64,000 nucleotides of DNA from Ornithinicoccus hortensis (GTDB lineage: Bacteria > Actinomycetota > Actinomycetes > Actinomycetales > Dermatophilaceae), in assembly GCF_006716185.1 (NCBI RefSeq), contig NZ_VFOP01000001.1, positions 868,001 through 932,000 on the forward strand, given 5' to 3'. Position numbers and translations under genes: made by a program. Within the stretch, counting starts at the first letter, position 1, and each line of letters opens with the position of its first letter. This document shows, piece by piece, positions 25,775-34,452 of this stretch. Under the pieces are notes generated by a model, which was given only the letters and a program-made list of their open reading frames with translations, had not been told where the DNA came from and searched no databases.

Positions 25775-25804
25775 AGCATACGTGAGCATCCCGGCAAACT
25801 CCAA
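25775..25804 (-). promoter_or_regulatory. Candidate promoter for tRNA-Glu/tRNA-Asp
   Basis: On the minus strand, TTGGAG and TATGCT are separated by 18 bases, a fair match to vegetative actinobacterial -35 and -10 elements. Transcription would begin about 50 bases before tRNA-Glu. The low-GC -10 stands out in the gap. Confidence 0.5.
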
Positions 25805-25862
25805 AGCGAGCCGTTCAGCGGCGGTGGGAGCCGGCGGCCGGTCACCGCCGGAGCCGGACCGG

Positions 25863-26894
25863 TCAGGGGCGCTCGGGGTTCGCCCACGCGAGGAGGTCCT
25901 CCAGCGGCCAGGTGTTCACGATCCGCTCGAGCGGGACGCCGAGCCGCTGGGCGCGCTCGCAGCCGTAGGCCTGGAAGTCCAGCTGTCCGGGTGCGTGCGC
26001 GTCGGTGTCGATGGCGAACAGGCAGCCGGTCTCGATCGAGAGGGTGAGCAGGTCGTCTGGCGGGTCGGTCCGCTCCGGCCGGGAGTTGATCTCGACCGCC
26101 GTCCCCGTCTCCGCGCACGCCTCGAAGACGGCCCGGGCATCGAAGGTGCTCTGCTTGCGGGTGCCGCGGTTGCCCTCGACCAGCCGGCCGGTGCAGTGCC
26201 CCAGGATGTTGGTATGCCGGTTGCGCACCGCCGCGATCATCCGCCGGGTCATCGAGGGGGAGTCCATCCTGAGCTTGGAGTGGACCGAGGCGACCCGGAC
26301 GTCCAGCGCGTCCAGCATCTGCTCGGTCTGGTCCAGGGTGCCGTCGTCGAGGATGTCGACCTCGATCGCCTTGAGCAGCCGGAAGGAGTCCCCCAGGTGC
26401 CCGTTGATGGCGTCGACGACCTTCAGCTGCTTGGCGAGCCGGGCGGCGGTCAGTCCGTTGGCCACGGTCAGGCGGGGGGAGTGGTCGGTCAGGGCGAGGT
26501 AGTCGTGCCCCAGCTCCATCGCGGAGGCGACCATCTCCTCAATCGGGGAGCCGCCGTCGGACCAGTCGGAGTGGCTGTGCAGGTCACCCCGCAGGGCCGC
26601 CCGGACCTCCTCCCCGCCCGTCACGAGGGGGCCCGCGGCCTCGGCCTCCAGCTCGGCGAGCTTCTCCGGCACCTCCCCGGCGGCCGCCTGCTCGATGACC
26701 GCCGCCGTGGACGGGCCGATGCCGGGCAGGTCCTTCAGCGTGCCGTTGCGCACCCGGTCCCGCACCTCGCTCTCGGGCAGGGTCAACAGGGTGCTGGCCG
26801 CCTCCCGGTAGGCCTTCACCCGGTAGGTCGACTGACGGCTGCGTTCCAGCAGGAACCCGATCCTGCGCAGCGCGTCCACCGGCTCGATGCTCAT
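25863..26894 (-). CDS. PHP-domain phosphoesterase with N-terminal HhH region (PolX C-terminal type)
   Basis: Resembles the C-terminal half of bacterial DNA polymerase X as a free-standing protein: residues about 1-90 hold a helix-hairpin-helix region (LKDLPGIGPSTAAVIEQAAAG) and 100-340 a PHP domain with its metal-ligand motifs in order, GDLHSHSDWSDG, LALTDHSP, EVDIL, ASVHS, LGH, EINSRP and DTDAHAPGQL. All metal ligands look intact, so it should hydrolyse a phosphoester, perhaps a DNA 3' end or histidinol phosphate-like compound; the substrate cannot be read. Divergent from the ElaA-like gene by 55 bases. Confidence 0.88.
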   Translation of the reverse strand: MSIEPVDALRRIGFLLERSRQSTYRVKAYREAASTLLTLPESEVRDRVRNGTLKDLPGIGPSTAAVIEQAAAGEVPEKLAELEAEAAGPLVTGGEEVRAALRGDLHSHSDWSDGGSPIEEMVASAMELGHDYLALTDHSPRLTVANGLTAARLAKQLKVVDAINGHLGDSFRLLKAIEVDILDDGTLDQTEQMLDALDVRVASVHSKLRMDSPSMTRRMIAAVRNRHTNILGHCTGRLVEGNRGTRKQSTFDARAVFEACAETGTAVEINSRPERTDPPDDLLTLSIETGCLFAIDTDAHAPGQLDFQAYGCERAQRLGVPLERIVNTWPLEDLLAWANPERP

Positions 26895-26949
26895 GGGTAG
26901 ACGGTACGCGGCGCCCCTGCCCCGGGCCCACGGTCCTACGCTTGTCCCC

Positions 26950-27405
26950 GTGACTGAGCCCGGGACCGAGCCGGCCGTGCGGGTGGCACGGTTCGAGGAA
27001 CTGACGACCGCTCAGCTGTATGCGCTGCTCCGGCTGCGCGTGGACGTCTTCGTGGTGGAGCAGGAGTGCCCCTACCCCGAGCTCGACGGTCGGGACGACG
27101 AGCCGGGCACCGAGCACCTGTGGGTCGAGGTCGACGGAGCCGTGGCCGCCACGGTGCGCATCCTCACCGACCCCGACACGATGATCATCGGCCGGGTCGC
27201 CACCGCCGAGGGGCACCGGGGGCACGGGTATGCCGCGGTGCTGGTCCGCGAGGCGATCACCCGGATCGGCGGCCGGCGCATCCGGATCGGGGCGCAGGCG
27301 CACCTGGAGGGGTGGTACGGCCGATTCGGCTTTGTGCGCAGTGGTCCGGACTACGACGAGGACGGGATCCGGCACCTGCCGATGGTGCGCGAGGGCAGTG
27401 TCTGA
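26950..27405 (+). CDS. ElaA-family GNAT N-acetyltransferase
   Basis: Small acetyltransferase related to E. coli ElaA. The start GTG 26950 (MTEPGTEPAVRVARFEEL) gives 151 residues, the usual length; the frame continues upstream to 26887 but without family similarity and overlapping the divergent gene. Signature ELTTAQLYALLRLRVDVFVVEQECPYPELDGRD is at the N-terminus and the acetyl-CoA loop RVATAEGHRGHGYAAVLV in the middle. Substrate unknown. It converges with the DUF4097 gene, 16 bases apart. Confidence 0.9.
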   Translation: MTEPGTEPAVRVARFEELTTAQLYALLRLRVDVFVVEQECPYPELDGRDDEPGTEHLWVEVDGAVAATVRILTDPDTMIIGRVATAEGHRGHGYAAVLVREAITRIGGRRIRIGAQAHLEGWYGRFGFVRSGPDYDEDGIRHLPMVREGSV

Positions 27406-27421
27406 ACAGCGCTGCCGAGCG

Positions 27422-28141
27422 TCAGTCCCGGTGGATGAAGATGTCGCCCACGGAGGTCGACAGGGTGATCACCTTGCTGGCGCCCCGCTCGTCGCCCACC
27501 CGGTTGTGGGTCTCCCCGATCGAGGTGTCGGTGTCCACCCGGTAGGCGGCCCCGTCGCCCGGGAGGGTCAGCCGGACGTCGCCGGTGCTCGTCCGCCCCT
27601 GCACCGAGTCGGGGGCGACCAGGCTGGTGACGAAGATCTCACCGACCGAGGACCGCACGTCTACGTCCGGGCTCCCGGAGTCGGTGAGGATGACGTCGCC
27701 GACGTTGGTCTGCGCCCGCACGACGCCGGAGACGCCCACCACGCGAAGCTGACCGACCGAGGTGCGCAGGTCCACATCCGCCCCGGCCGGCACCAGGACA
27801 TCCCACTCCACCTCGCACGGGTCGATCCACCCGGGCCCCCTGCAGTCGCTGCGTAGGGTGGTCGCCCCGCCGTTCTGCGCGACGGTGACCGTGGGGTCGG
27901 TGAAGCTCGAGCGGCTGGTGGCCACCGCTCCCGGCTCCTCGCCCGGCGCCATCGCCCTGATCCGGATCTCACCCACGTCGGCGTGGACCGTCAGCCGGTC
28001 CAGGTCCGCAGCGAGCGGGTGCTCTGTCACCTCGGTGTGGCGGATCAGCTGGGCGACGCCAGGACCGGCCAGACCCAGGACGATGAGGATGGCCACCAGG
28101 ACGCCGGCGATGCGGATGGCGGCTGCGGTCGAACGGGTCAT
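27422..28141 (-). CDS. Membrane-anchored DUF4097 (adhesin/LiaF-like) protein
   Basis: The 239 residues begin with one membrane helix (IAGVLVAILIVLGLAGPGVA) and continue as an outside beta-solenoid-like DUF4097 domain with repeated motifs (HADVGEIRI, TSVGQLRV, TNVGDVIL, SSVGEIFV, TSTGDVRL, TSVGDIFI), each about 20 residues apart. Two cysteines (DCRGPGWIDPCEV) may form a disulfide. The ATG overlaps the response-regulator stop (ATGA), so it is the third gene of a kinase-regulator operon, a common actinobacterial arrangement for envelope stress sensing. Likely a regulated or accessory component of that system (inference). Confidence 0.88.
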   Translation of the reverse strand: MTRSTAAAIRIAGVLVAILIVLGLAGPGVAQLIRHTEVTEHPLAADLDRLTVHADVGEIRIRAMAPGEEPGAVATSRSSFTDPTVTVAQNGGATTLRSDCRGPGWIDPCEVEWDVLVPAGADVDLRTSVGQLRVVGVSGVVRAQTNVGDVILTDSGSPDVDVRSSVGEIFVTSLVAPDSVQGRTSTGDVRLTLPGDGAAYRVDTDTSIGETHNRVGDERGASKVITLSTSVGDIFIHRD

Positions 28142-28818
28142 GACGGCTCCCCCGGGGTCCGGTCCTGGTCGAGCCACCGGAGCACGGCGAGCACCCGACG
28201 GTGGTCCTGCCCCGTCGGCGGCAGGTCGAGTTTGCTGAAGATGGAGGACACGTTCTTCTCGACGGCCCCCTCACCGATGAACAGACGTCCCGCGATCGCG
28301 GTGTTCGTGCGGCCCTCCGCCATCAGACCGAGCACCTCCCGTTCCCGCGGGGTGAGGCGCGCGAGCGGGTCGGCGTTCCGGGCCCGGGACAACAGTTGCA
28401 GCACCACCTCAGGGTCCAGGACGGTGCCGCCCTGGCTGACCTCCCGGAGCGCGTCGATGAATTCGGAGGTGTCGGCGACCCGGTCCTTGAGCAGGTAGCC
28501 CACGCCCTTGGCCCGGCTGGCGACCAGCTCGGTCGCGTACTGCTCCTCGACGTACTGGCTGAGCACCAGCACGGCGGTCTCGGGATACCGATCCCGCACC
28601 TGCAGGGCCGCCCGGATGCCTTCGGAGGTGAAGGTGGGTGGCATCCGGACGTCGACCACGACCAGGCCGGGACGGTGCTCCTCGACGGCTGCCAGGAAGG
28701 TCTCCGCGTCCGGGCAGGCAGCGACGACCTCGAAGCCGCCCTCGGTGATCAGGCGGACCAGGCCGTCGCGCAGCAGGACCGAGTCCTCGGCCAGGACGAC
28801 GTGGGTGGGCGAAGTCAT
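28138..28818 (-). CDS. LuxR/NarL-type response regulator
   Basis: DNA-binding regulator of the adjacent kinase. The ATG at 28818 (MTSPTHVVLAEDSVLL) has GAGGAG 7 bases upstream. Of 226 residues, 1-125 are a receiver domain with acidic pocket ED at 11-12 and phospho-acceptor Asp56 (VVVDVRMPP), and about 150-215 a LuxR helix-turn-helix (LTPREREVLGLMAEGRTNTAIAGRL). Overlaps its neighbours by four bases on both sides. Probable targets are its own operon and the divergent MMPL exporter. Confidence 0.95.
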   Translation of the reverse strand: MTSPTHVVLAEDSVLLRDGLVRLITEGGFEVVAACPDAETFLAAVEEHRPGLVVVDVRMPPTFTSEGIRAALQVRDRYPETAVLVLSQYVEEQYATELVASRAKGVGYLLKDRVADTSEFIDALREVSQGGTVLDPEVVLQLLSRARNADPLARLTPREREVLGLMAEGRTNTAIAGRLFIGEGAVEKNVSSIFSKLDLPPTGQDHRRVLAVLRWLDQDRTPGEPS

Positions 28819-30113
28819 CGGGTGCTCCTCGGATGGGCTGCGGGGCGTTCGGGAAGGGTGATGATGACGCGGGTGGGGCCGCCCTCGGGAGAGGTGACCT
28901 GCATGGTGCCGTCGACGGCGGTGATCCGCTGGCGAAGCCCGACGAGTCCGGTGCCCCGACCGGGCACGGCACCGCCGACGCCGTCGTCCTCGACCTCGAT
29001 GACGAGCCGATGCAGTTCTCCCGGTGAGCGGGTCAACCGGACCAGTGCGTGGTCGGCCCGGGAGTGTTTGGCGACGTTGGTGAGCAGTTCCGAGACGCAG
29101 AAGTAGGCGATCGCCTCGGTGGTGGGGTCGAGCCGGCCCACACCGTCCGCCTCGATCCGTACCGGGACGGGTGAGCGCGCCGCCAGGGCCGAGGCGGCTG
29201 GCCCCAGGCCACGGTCGGCCAGGATGGGCGGCGTGATACCGCGCGCCACCTGGCGCATCTCCACGATCGCCTCCTTGGAGGCCAGGTGCGCCTGGTCCAG
29301 CAACTCCCGTGCCCCCTCGGGGTCGTCGGCCATCCGCTGCCGGGCCATGCCCAGGTCCATCGCGATGGCGACGAGGCGCTGCTGGGGCCCGTCGTGCAGG
29401 TCGCGCTCGATCCGGCGCCGCTCCGACTCGACCGAGTCGACCGTCTCCTCCCGGGTCTGGGTGAGCGTCTCGACCCGCTCGGACAGTTGGGCGATCTCGG
29501 CATCCGGGTCGCGGCCGAGCAGTGTCCGGGCCAGCTGGATGTCCACGCTGGTGAGCACCACGGCCAGGAACGGGAGGAGGAGAAGCACGACGACGGCGAC
29601 CACCCAGAGGACCACCCGACCCGTGGTGGAACTGACATCGACCACCCACAGCACGTGCAGGCCACTGTCCGGGATGCGCGAGGCATACAACGGCATCGCC
29701 AGGAGCGAGACGGCCAGCGCGACGAATGACGCCACTACGGTGCCGATCAGGAGCCCCCACAGGGAGTGCAGGGCGACGTAGGCCGCCGCGCGCCGGTGCA
29801 CCCGGGTGAGACCCAGGACGTTGACCCACGTTGGCTCGGGACGGTGCGTCTCCGCCGGGATCCGGTGGGCGGTGAACACCTCGATCCGGCCCAATTCGGC
29901 CCTGGCGAACAGCCAGGCCAGCCACATGGCGGGGACCAGGACCGCCAGCCCGGAGCCGGCGGCCAATAGCCCGAGGGCACCGATCACGATGGACAGCACG
30001 ATGCTGAGGGCCACCAGTCCGGTCAGCACGTTGAGCACGAGGAAGACCAGGTGCTGCCAGCCCCGCAACCACAGGTGCACGGGGCCGGGAATGGCCGACG
30101 GGACGGAAGTCAT
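28815..30113 (-). CDS. Sensor histidine kinase (HisKA_3/NarX type)
   Basis: Membrane kinase of 432 residues. The N-terminal 220 residues contain about four to five helices (LVFLVLNVLTGLVALSIVLSI, ALGLLAAGSGLAVLVPAMW, LWGLLIGTVVASFVALAV, VVLWVVAVVVLLLLPFLAVV) arranged like the actinobacterial putative sensor domain, with little sequence outside, so it may sense the membrane. Then a coiled linker, HisKA_3 with phospho-His in RRRIERDLHDGPQQRLV, and an HATPase domain (ELLTNVAKHSRAD, EDDGVGG, GTGLVGLRQR). Its stop overlaps the regulator start. Divergent from the MMPL transporter. Confidence 0.95.
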   Translation of the reverse strand: MTSVPSAIPGPVHLWLRGWQHLVFLVLNVLTGLVALSIVLSIVIGALGLLAAGSGLAVLVPAMWLAWLFARAELGRIEVFTAHRIPAETHRPEPTWVNVLGLTRVHRRAAAYVALHSLWGLLIGTVVASFVALAVSLLAMPLYASRIPDSGLHVLWVVDVSSTTGRVVLWVVAVVVLLLLPFLAVVLTSVDIQLARTLLGRDPDAEIAQLSERVETLTQTREETVDSVESERRRIERDLHDGPQQRLVAIAMDLGMARQRMADDPEGARELLDQAHLASKEAIVEMRQVARGITPPILADRGLGPAASALAARSPVPVRIEADGVGRLDPTTEAIAYFCVSELLTNVAKHSRADHALVRLTRSPGELHRLVIEVEDDGVGGAVPGRGTGLVGLRQRITAVDGTMQVTSPEGGPTRVIITLPERPAAHPRSTR

Positions 30114-30173
30114 GCCACAACCCTAGGGAGAACCCCGTGCGGGAGGTCAGCCGAGGAACCCCCTGAACCGGGT

Positions 30174-30186
30174 GGGGGTAACCCCC
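30174..30186. promoter_or_regulatory. Palindrome between the kinase operon and the MMPL gene
   Basis: GGGGGTAACCCCC, perfect 6-base arms around one A, 61 bases before the kinase start and 61 before the MMPL start. It is a plausible site for the neighbouring response regulator, but GC-rich palindromes of this size can arise by chance. Confidence 0.35.
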
Positions 30187-30246
30187 GTCCGGAATCGGGA
30201 GTATGCGCCAATGATCCAGGCATCGTCCGCCGAGAGGCTGATGGGC

Positions 30247-32517
30247 ATGATCCAGAACCAGGAACAGAGCCCGGTCGCCCTCGTCGAGGGCGACCGCGTC
30301 GAGGTGCGAGAGACGGCGGCCGGAGTGTCCACCAACCCCGCCCGTCTCGGGATAGAAGACTCGGGCGGCTACCGCCCGGAGCAACCCCGCAGCCCGCTGG
30401 CCCGTTGGTCGGTCCGGCATCGGTGGCTTGTCGTCCTGTCATCGCTGCTCGTCCTGGTGGCCGGCGTCGCGGTGACCGCCGGGGTCGGTATCGCCACCCT
30501 TGAGCAGGGAGGGGAACTGGTCGGCGATTCGGCGGCTGCCGAGGACATCATGGACGGGGCCGACTTCGGCGACGTCCCGACCGAATACGTCATCGTGACC
30601 GACCCGGCGGGCCCCCTCGCGCCAGAGGATGCGGCGGACCTGACCGCGGAGCTCTCGATGGCGTACGACGGCGTGACCGGCGTCGTGGGGGTGGGGGAGG
30701 CGTTCCCCGGTGCCGACGGCAGCCTCGTCGTCCCGCTGGAGATGGTCGCCGACGACGACGGGGTGGCGGTCGAGCCCGGACCGGCCGTCGCCGCGACCCA
30801 GGAGATGGCACAGGCACATCCGGACCTGGAGATCGGGCAGTTCGGCGAGGCGTCCTTGGATGACGAGGTGAACGAGACGATCGGCGAGGACTTCGTGCGC
30901 GCTGAGATCTTCTCGATCCCGGTGACGTTGATCATCCTGCTGCTCGCCTTCGGGGCGGTCGTCGCGGCCGGCGTGCCGCTCGTCCTGGGGCTGGGTAGCG
31001 TGGCCGTGGCGCTGGGACTGACCGCCATCGTCTCCACCGGGCTGATCCCCGTCGACCCGAACAGCCAGAGTCTCGTGCTGCTCATCGGTCTCGCGGTCGG
31101 GGTCGACTACGCGCTGTTCGTGTTGCGCCGGGCGCGGGAGGAACGACATGCCGGCGCGACGGTCGAGGACTCGATCGCGATCGCCGGCGGCACCGCGGGC
31201 CGTGCGGTGGCAATCTCCGGTCTGACCGTCGTGATCGCGATGTCGGGCATGCTGGTGGCCGGTGGCATGTTCACCTCGCTCGGCCTGGGCGCGATGCTCG
31301 TGGTCGGGGCCGCCGTGCTCGCCGCCACCATCACCCTCCCCGCGATCCTGGCGATCCTCGGGGACAAGGTCGAGGCGTTGCGACTGCCGTTCACCCGGCG
31401 GCGCGAGGCCCGACGTGGCTCGGTGGACACCTTCTGGGGCCGGCTTGCCGGGCAGGTCACCAAGCGCCCGCTGGCTTGGGCGGTGACCGTGGGGGCCTTG
31501 CTCGTGGCGCTCGCCTCCCCGGCGCTGGGCATGAAGACCGCCACGGGGGGCATCGAGACGCTGCCGCAGGACCTGGCTTCGGTGCGTGCCTACCACCAGT
31601 TCCACGACGCGGTCCCGGCCGACGAGTCCGGCGCCCTCCAGGTCGTCGTCCGGGCCCCCGCCGGGTCGGCCGCCGACGTCGAGGCGGCGCTGCTCGCCTC
31701 CGGTGACACCGCGGGCTCGCTCGACCTGGTGAGCGCGGTGGATGACAGCGTCCAGGTCTCCGCCGACGGGACGGTCAGCGTCTGGAACATCGGCCTACAG
31801 GTCAACTCCAGCGACGAGGCGATGCCCGACGTCGTGGACCAGGTCCGGGCACAGGTGCTGCCCGAGATCGAGGCCGCCCTCGCCGACGTGCCCGACGCAG
31901 CGGTACATCTGGGCGGTGCCGCCGCGGTCACCGACCTCACCAGCTGGATGGACGGGCGACTGCCCTGGGTGGTCGGATTCGTCCTGGCGCTCACCCTGAT
32001 TGTGATGACGTTGTCCTTCGGCTCACCCGCCCTAGCCCTGGCGACGGTGGCGCTCAACGCCCTGTCGGTCGGCGCTGCATACGGGATCCTGACGGCGGTC
32101 TTCGGCGGCACCTGGGCCGAGGGGCTGCTCGACTTCAACTCCACCGGCGCCATCGCCTCGTGGTTGCCGTTGATGCTGTTCGTGCTGCTGTTCGGGCTGT
32201 CGATGGACTACCACATCTTCGTGACGAGCCGGGTTCGTGAGGCCCGGGACGGCGGTGCCTCGCCCCGTGAAGCCATCCGGGTCGGCCTGGCCCGGTCGGC
32301 GGGGGTGGTGACGGCCGCGGCGGCGGTCATGGTGGGCGTCTTCTCGATCTTCGGCACTCTGTCGATCCTGGAGATGAAGCAACTCGGTGTCGGCCTCGCC
32401 GCGGCGGTGTTGCTCGACGCCACGGTGGTGCGCGGCATCATGCTCCCCGCCCTGTTGGGGCTGCTCGGCGACCGGGCACACACCGGCCCGTCGTGGTTGC
32501 CGCGGCTGCACCACTGA
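30247..32517 (+). CDS. MMPL-family RND transporter
   Basis: Large export protein of the MmpL/YdfJ type, 756 residues from ATG 30247, which has GAGAGG 9 bases upstream. In-frame ATGs at 30211 and 30241 are alternatives. About 60 cytoplasmic residues precede helix 1 (WLVVLSSLLVLVAGVAVTAGV), then an outside domain, a five-helix block with the family VGVDYALFVLRRAREE motif (Asp relay), a second outside domain (about 480-590), and a second block with LFGLSMDYHIFVTSRVREARDGG. It exports lipids, drugs or other envelope compounds in known members. Divergent from a sensor kinase operon, which probably controls it. Confidence 0.92.
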   Translation: MIQNQEQSPVALVEGDRVEVRETAAGVSTNPARLGIEDSGGYRPEQPRSPLARWSVRHRWLVVLSSLLVLVAGVAVTAGVGIATLEQGGELVGDSAAAEDIMDGADFGDVPTEYVIVTDPAGPLAPEDAADLTAELSMAYDGVTGVVGVGEAFPGADGSLVVPLEMVADDDGVAVEPGPAVAATQEMAQAHPDLEIGQFGEASLDDEVNETIGEDFVRAEIFSIPVTLIILLLAFGAVVAAGVPLVLGLGSVAVALGLTAIVSTGLIPVDPNSQSLVLLIGLAVGVDYALFVLRRAREERHAGATVEDSIAIAGGTAGRAVAISGLTVVIAMSGMLVAGGMFTSLGLGAMLVVGAAVLAATITLPAILAILGDKVEALRLPFTRRREARRGSVDTFWGRLAGQVTKRPLAWAVTVGALLVALASPALGMKTATGGIETLPQDLASVRAYHQFHDAVPADESGALQVVVRAPAGSAADVEAALLASGDTAGSLDLVSAVDDSVQVSADGTVSVWNIGLQVNSSDEAMPDVVDQVRAQVLPEIEAALADVPDAAVHLGGAAAVTDLTSWMDGRLPWVVGFVLALTLIVMTLSFGSPALALATVALNALSVGAAYGILTAVFGGTWAEGLLDFNSTGAIASWLPLMLFVLLFGLSMDYHIFVTSRVREARDGGASPREAIRVGLARSAGVVTAAAAVMVGVFSIFGTLSILEMKQLGVGLAAAVLLDATVVRGIMLPALLGLLGDRAHTGPSWLPRLHH

Positions 32518-32555
32518 TCCGGCCTCCGGGTGGTGGGCACGGCAGAATATCCACC

Positions 32556-33494
32556 ATGCCCACCACCTGGCGTCCGATGACCGCCGACGACGCACCGGCG
32601 CTCGCCGCCCTGTTCAACACCGTGGCCGAGGCCGACGGGACGGGGGACACCGCCACCGAGCAGGTGGTCGCGGAGATCTTCGCGATGCCGCGCTTCGAGG
32701 CGGCCGACGACAGTTTCTCCGTGTGGGACGGTGCGGACCTGGTCGGCGCGGGCTTCGTGACCGTGCGGGACGTCGCCGTCGACGGGCGGGCGATGGTCGT
32801 GCCGGAGGGCGCGATCCACCCGGACCGGCGCGGCGCTGGTCTCGGCGCCGAGCTGCTGGCCCGCCTCGAGCGGCGCGGGATCGAGTTGGCGCACACCCGG
32901 CTCCCCGGCCTGCCCGTGCGGTTGCGCACCTCCGGCGGGCTCCAGGGCTCCTCGGCCCAGCGCCTGCTGGAGCAGGCGGGCTACGCGCCGGGCAACTACT
33001 TCCTGACGATGGAGGTCGACCTGGCCACCTGGCGCGACCCCGGGGCCGAGACCGTCTCGGTGCAGCCGGGGCCGGAACTGTCCGAGGCCGTCCGGGAGGC
33101 GCACAACGACGCCTTCCGCGACCACCGCAACTTCAGTCCCATCCCGCAGGACTCCTGGGAGCACTGGGGCCGCTCATCGGCATACCGCCCCCGACTCAGC
33201 CGGGTGGTCGTCGAGGACGGTCGGGTCCTGGCGTACGCGACGGCCAGCGAGTACGAACCGGGCACCGTGCACATCGACCTGGTCGGCACCCGGCGGGAAG
33301 CCCGCGGGCGCGGCCTCGCCAAGGACGTGCTGACCAGTGGGCTCCGGGCGGCCCGAGCGGCGGGGATGTCCACCAGCGAGCTGGAGGTCGACAGCACCAG
33401 CCCGACGGGCGCCGACCGGCTCTACACCTCGGTCGGCTACCACGAGGTCAGGGTCGTGTCCCGCTACCAGCGGGACGTGCCGGACCCTCGGTGA
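32556..33494 (+). CDS. Tandem GNAT acetyltransferase
   Basis: The 312 residues contain two GNAT domains in tandem, as in mycothiol synthase-like proteins: the first (about 1-150) has IHPDRRGAGLGAELLARLE, the second (about 165-312) has VGTRREARGRGLAKDVLTSGL and ends SVGYHEVRVVSRYQRD. The start MPTTWRPMTADDAPAL is the first ATG with family similarity. It is not the close MshD type, so substrate is open. Its last 47 bases overlap the end of the lldR-like gene on the other strand. Confidence 0.88.
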   Translation: MPTTWRPMTADDAPALAALFNTVAEADGTGDTATEQVVAEIFAMPRFEAADDSFSVWDGADLVGAGFVTVRDVAVDGRAMVVPEGAIHPDRRGAGLGAELLARLERRGIELAHTRLPGLPVRLRTSGGLQGSSAQRLLEQAGYAPGNYFLTMEVDLATWRDPGAETVSVQPGPELSEAVREAHNDAFRDHRNFSPIPQDSWEHWGRSSAYRPRLSRVVVEDGRVLAYATASEYEPGTVHIDLVGTRREARGRGLAKDVLTSGLRAARAAGMSTSELEVDSTSPTGADRLYTSVGYHEVRVVSRYQRDVPDPR

Positions 33495-34224
33495 ACTGGG
33501 GCAGCGACTCCGCGGCCCCGCGGATGTGCCGCTCGGCCAGCTCGGCAGCCCGGTCCCCTTCCCCGGCGCTGATCGCCCGCTCGATCCCGTGGTGCTCCTG
33601 CCGCAGCACCGCGGCCATGGCCTCCCAGTCCGCGACCCGGTGAAAGGCCGCGAGGTGCCGGGGGCGCAGTGAGGCCCGGATCGCCTCGGTGAGGTTGGCG
33701 AACAGCCGGTTGCCGCCGGCCCGGGCGATGGCGACGTGGAACTCGGTGTCGGCGTCGTTGAACTCCTCCCGGCTCAGCCCCGGGGCATCCATCGCATCGA
33801 GGTGGGACCGGATCGCGGCCAGTGAGTCCTCGTCGGCCCGCTGGGCGGCCAGGGAGGCGCTGGAGCGCTCGAGCAGGACCCGGGTCTCCACGACGTCGTC
33901 GACCGGGAAGTTCGCCAGCGCGACGTGCAGCCGGAGCAACCGGGTGAGGGCGGCGCTGGGGAGCGAGGCGACGAAGGTGCCCGCGCCCCGACCGGACCCG
34001 ACGTTCGACCGGAGCACGCCGTGGCTCTCCAGGACCCGGATCGCCTCGCGCACGCCGGCCCGGCTGACCTGGAGCTTGCTGGCCAGGTCGCGCTCGGAGG
34101 GGAGTGGGTCGTCCACGGTGAGCTGACCGGTCAGGATCTGGTCCTCGATCGCCTCGATGACCAGCTCGTGGGTGCTGTTGCGGGGCACCGGCGCCCACTG
34201 CGGGCCGCCTCCAGGCTCTGCCAT
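33448..34224 (-). CDS. lldR: GntR-family regulator, FadR subgroup, probable L-lactate regulator
   Basis: Transcriptional regulator with N-terminal winged helix (about 15-85: LVIEAIEDQILTGQLTVDDPLPSERDLASKL, VSRAGVREAIRVLESHGVL) and C-terminal FCD ligand domain (about 100-235) with the metal-binding Asp/His set (NDADTEFHVAIA, H in EEHHG-like QEHHGIERAI, HIRGA). The ATG at 34224 gives 258 residues. It is divergent from lldP, and the gap holds TGGTC-N-GACCA sites typical of this subgroup, one at its own start. L-lactate is the likely ligand because lldP and lldD follow (inference). Convergent overlap of 47 bases with the GNAT gene. Confidence 0.88.
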   Translation of the reverse strand: MAEPGGGPQWAPVPRNSTHELVIEAIEDQILTGQLTVDDPLPSERDLASKLQVSRAGVREAIRVLESHGVLRSNVGSGRGAGTFVASLPSAALTRLLRLHVALANFPVDDVVETRVLLERSSASLAAQRADEDSLAAIRSHLDAMDAPGLSREEFNDADTEFHVAIARAGGNRLFANLTEAIRASLRPRHLAAFHRVADWEAMAAVLRQEHHGIERAISAGEGDRAAELAERHIRGAAESLPQFTEGPARPAGSGTRP

Positions 34225-34227
34225 ATG

Positions 34228-34238
34228 TGGTCCAACCT
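34228..34238. promoter_or_regulatory. Imperfect FadR-type operator at the lldR start
   Basis: TGGTCCAACCT differs from the TGGTC-N-GACCA site by two bases and lies 4 bases before the lldR start codon. A further half site (TGGTCCCAGA) is at 34261. It is a candidate autoregulatory site. Confidence 0.45.
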
Positions 34239-34309
34239 CACAAAGGTAGATGCGGTCAGGTGGTCCCAGAGTTGTAGCACAGGTCACACCGGGTGGCGTC
34301 GCAGACCCC

Positions 34310-34339
34310 TTGACGGGCTCTCAGTGACGGCCCTACGAT
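34310..34339 (+). promoter_or_regulatory. lldP promoter
   Basis: TTGACG and TACGAT are separated by 18 bases, a strong match to a vegetative actinobacterial promoter. Transcription would start near 34346, leaving a leader of about 105 bases before the lldP ATG. Confidence 0.75.
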
Positions 34340-34348
34340 CATCCGTCA

Positions 34349-34363
34349 AGTGGTCGGACCACT
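34349..34363. promoter_or_regulatory. LldR operator downstream of the lldP promoter
   Basis: AGTGGTCGGACCACT is a perfect inverted repeat with 7-base arms around one G and contains the TGGTC-N-GACCA core of FadR-subgroup GntR regulators. It lies just past the -10 element, where a bound repressor would block the polymerase. Confidence 0.85.
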
Positions 34364-34452
34364 AAGAGTTCAACCTCTCATCCGCACTCACCAGAATGCG
34401 TCATCGACGGCGATACGTAGGCAGCACCGCAGCCGATGTGCACGGAGACGAT

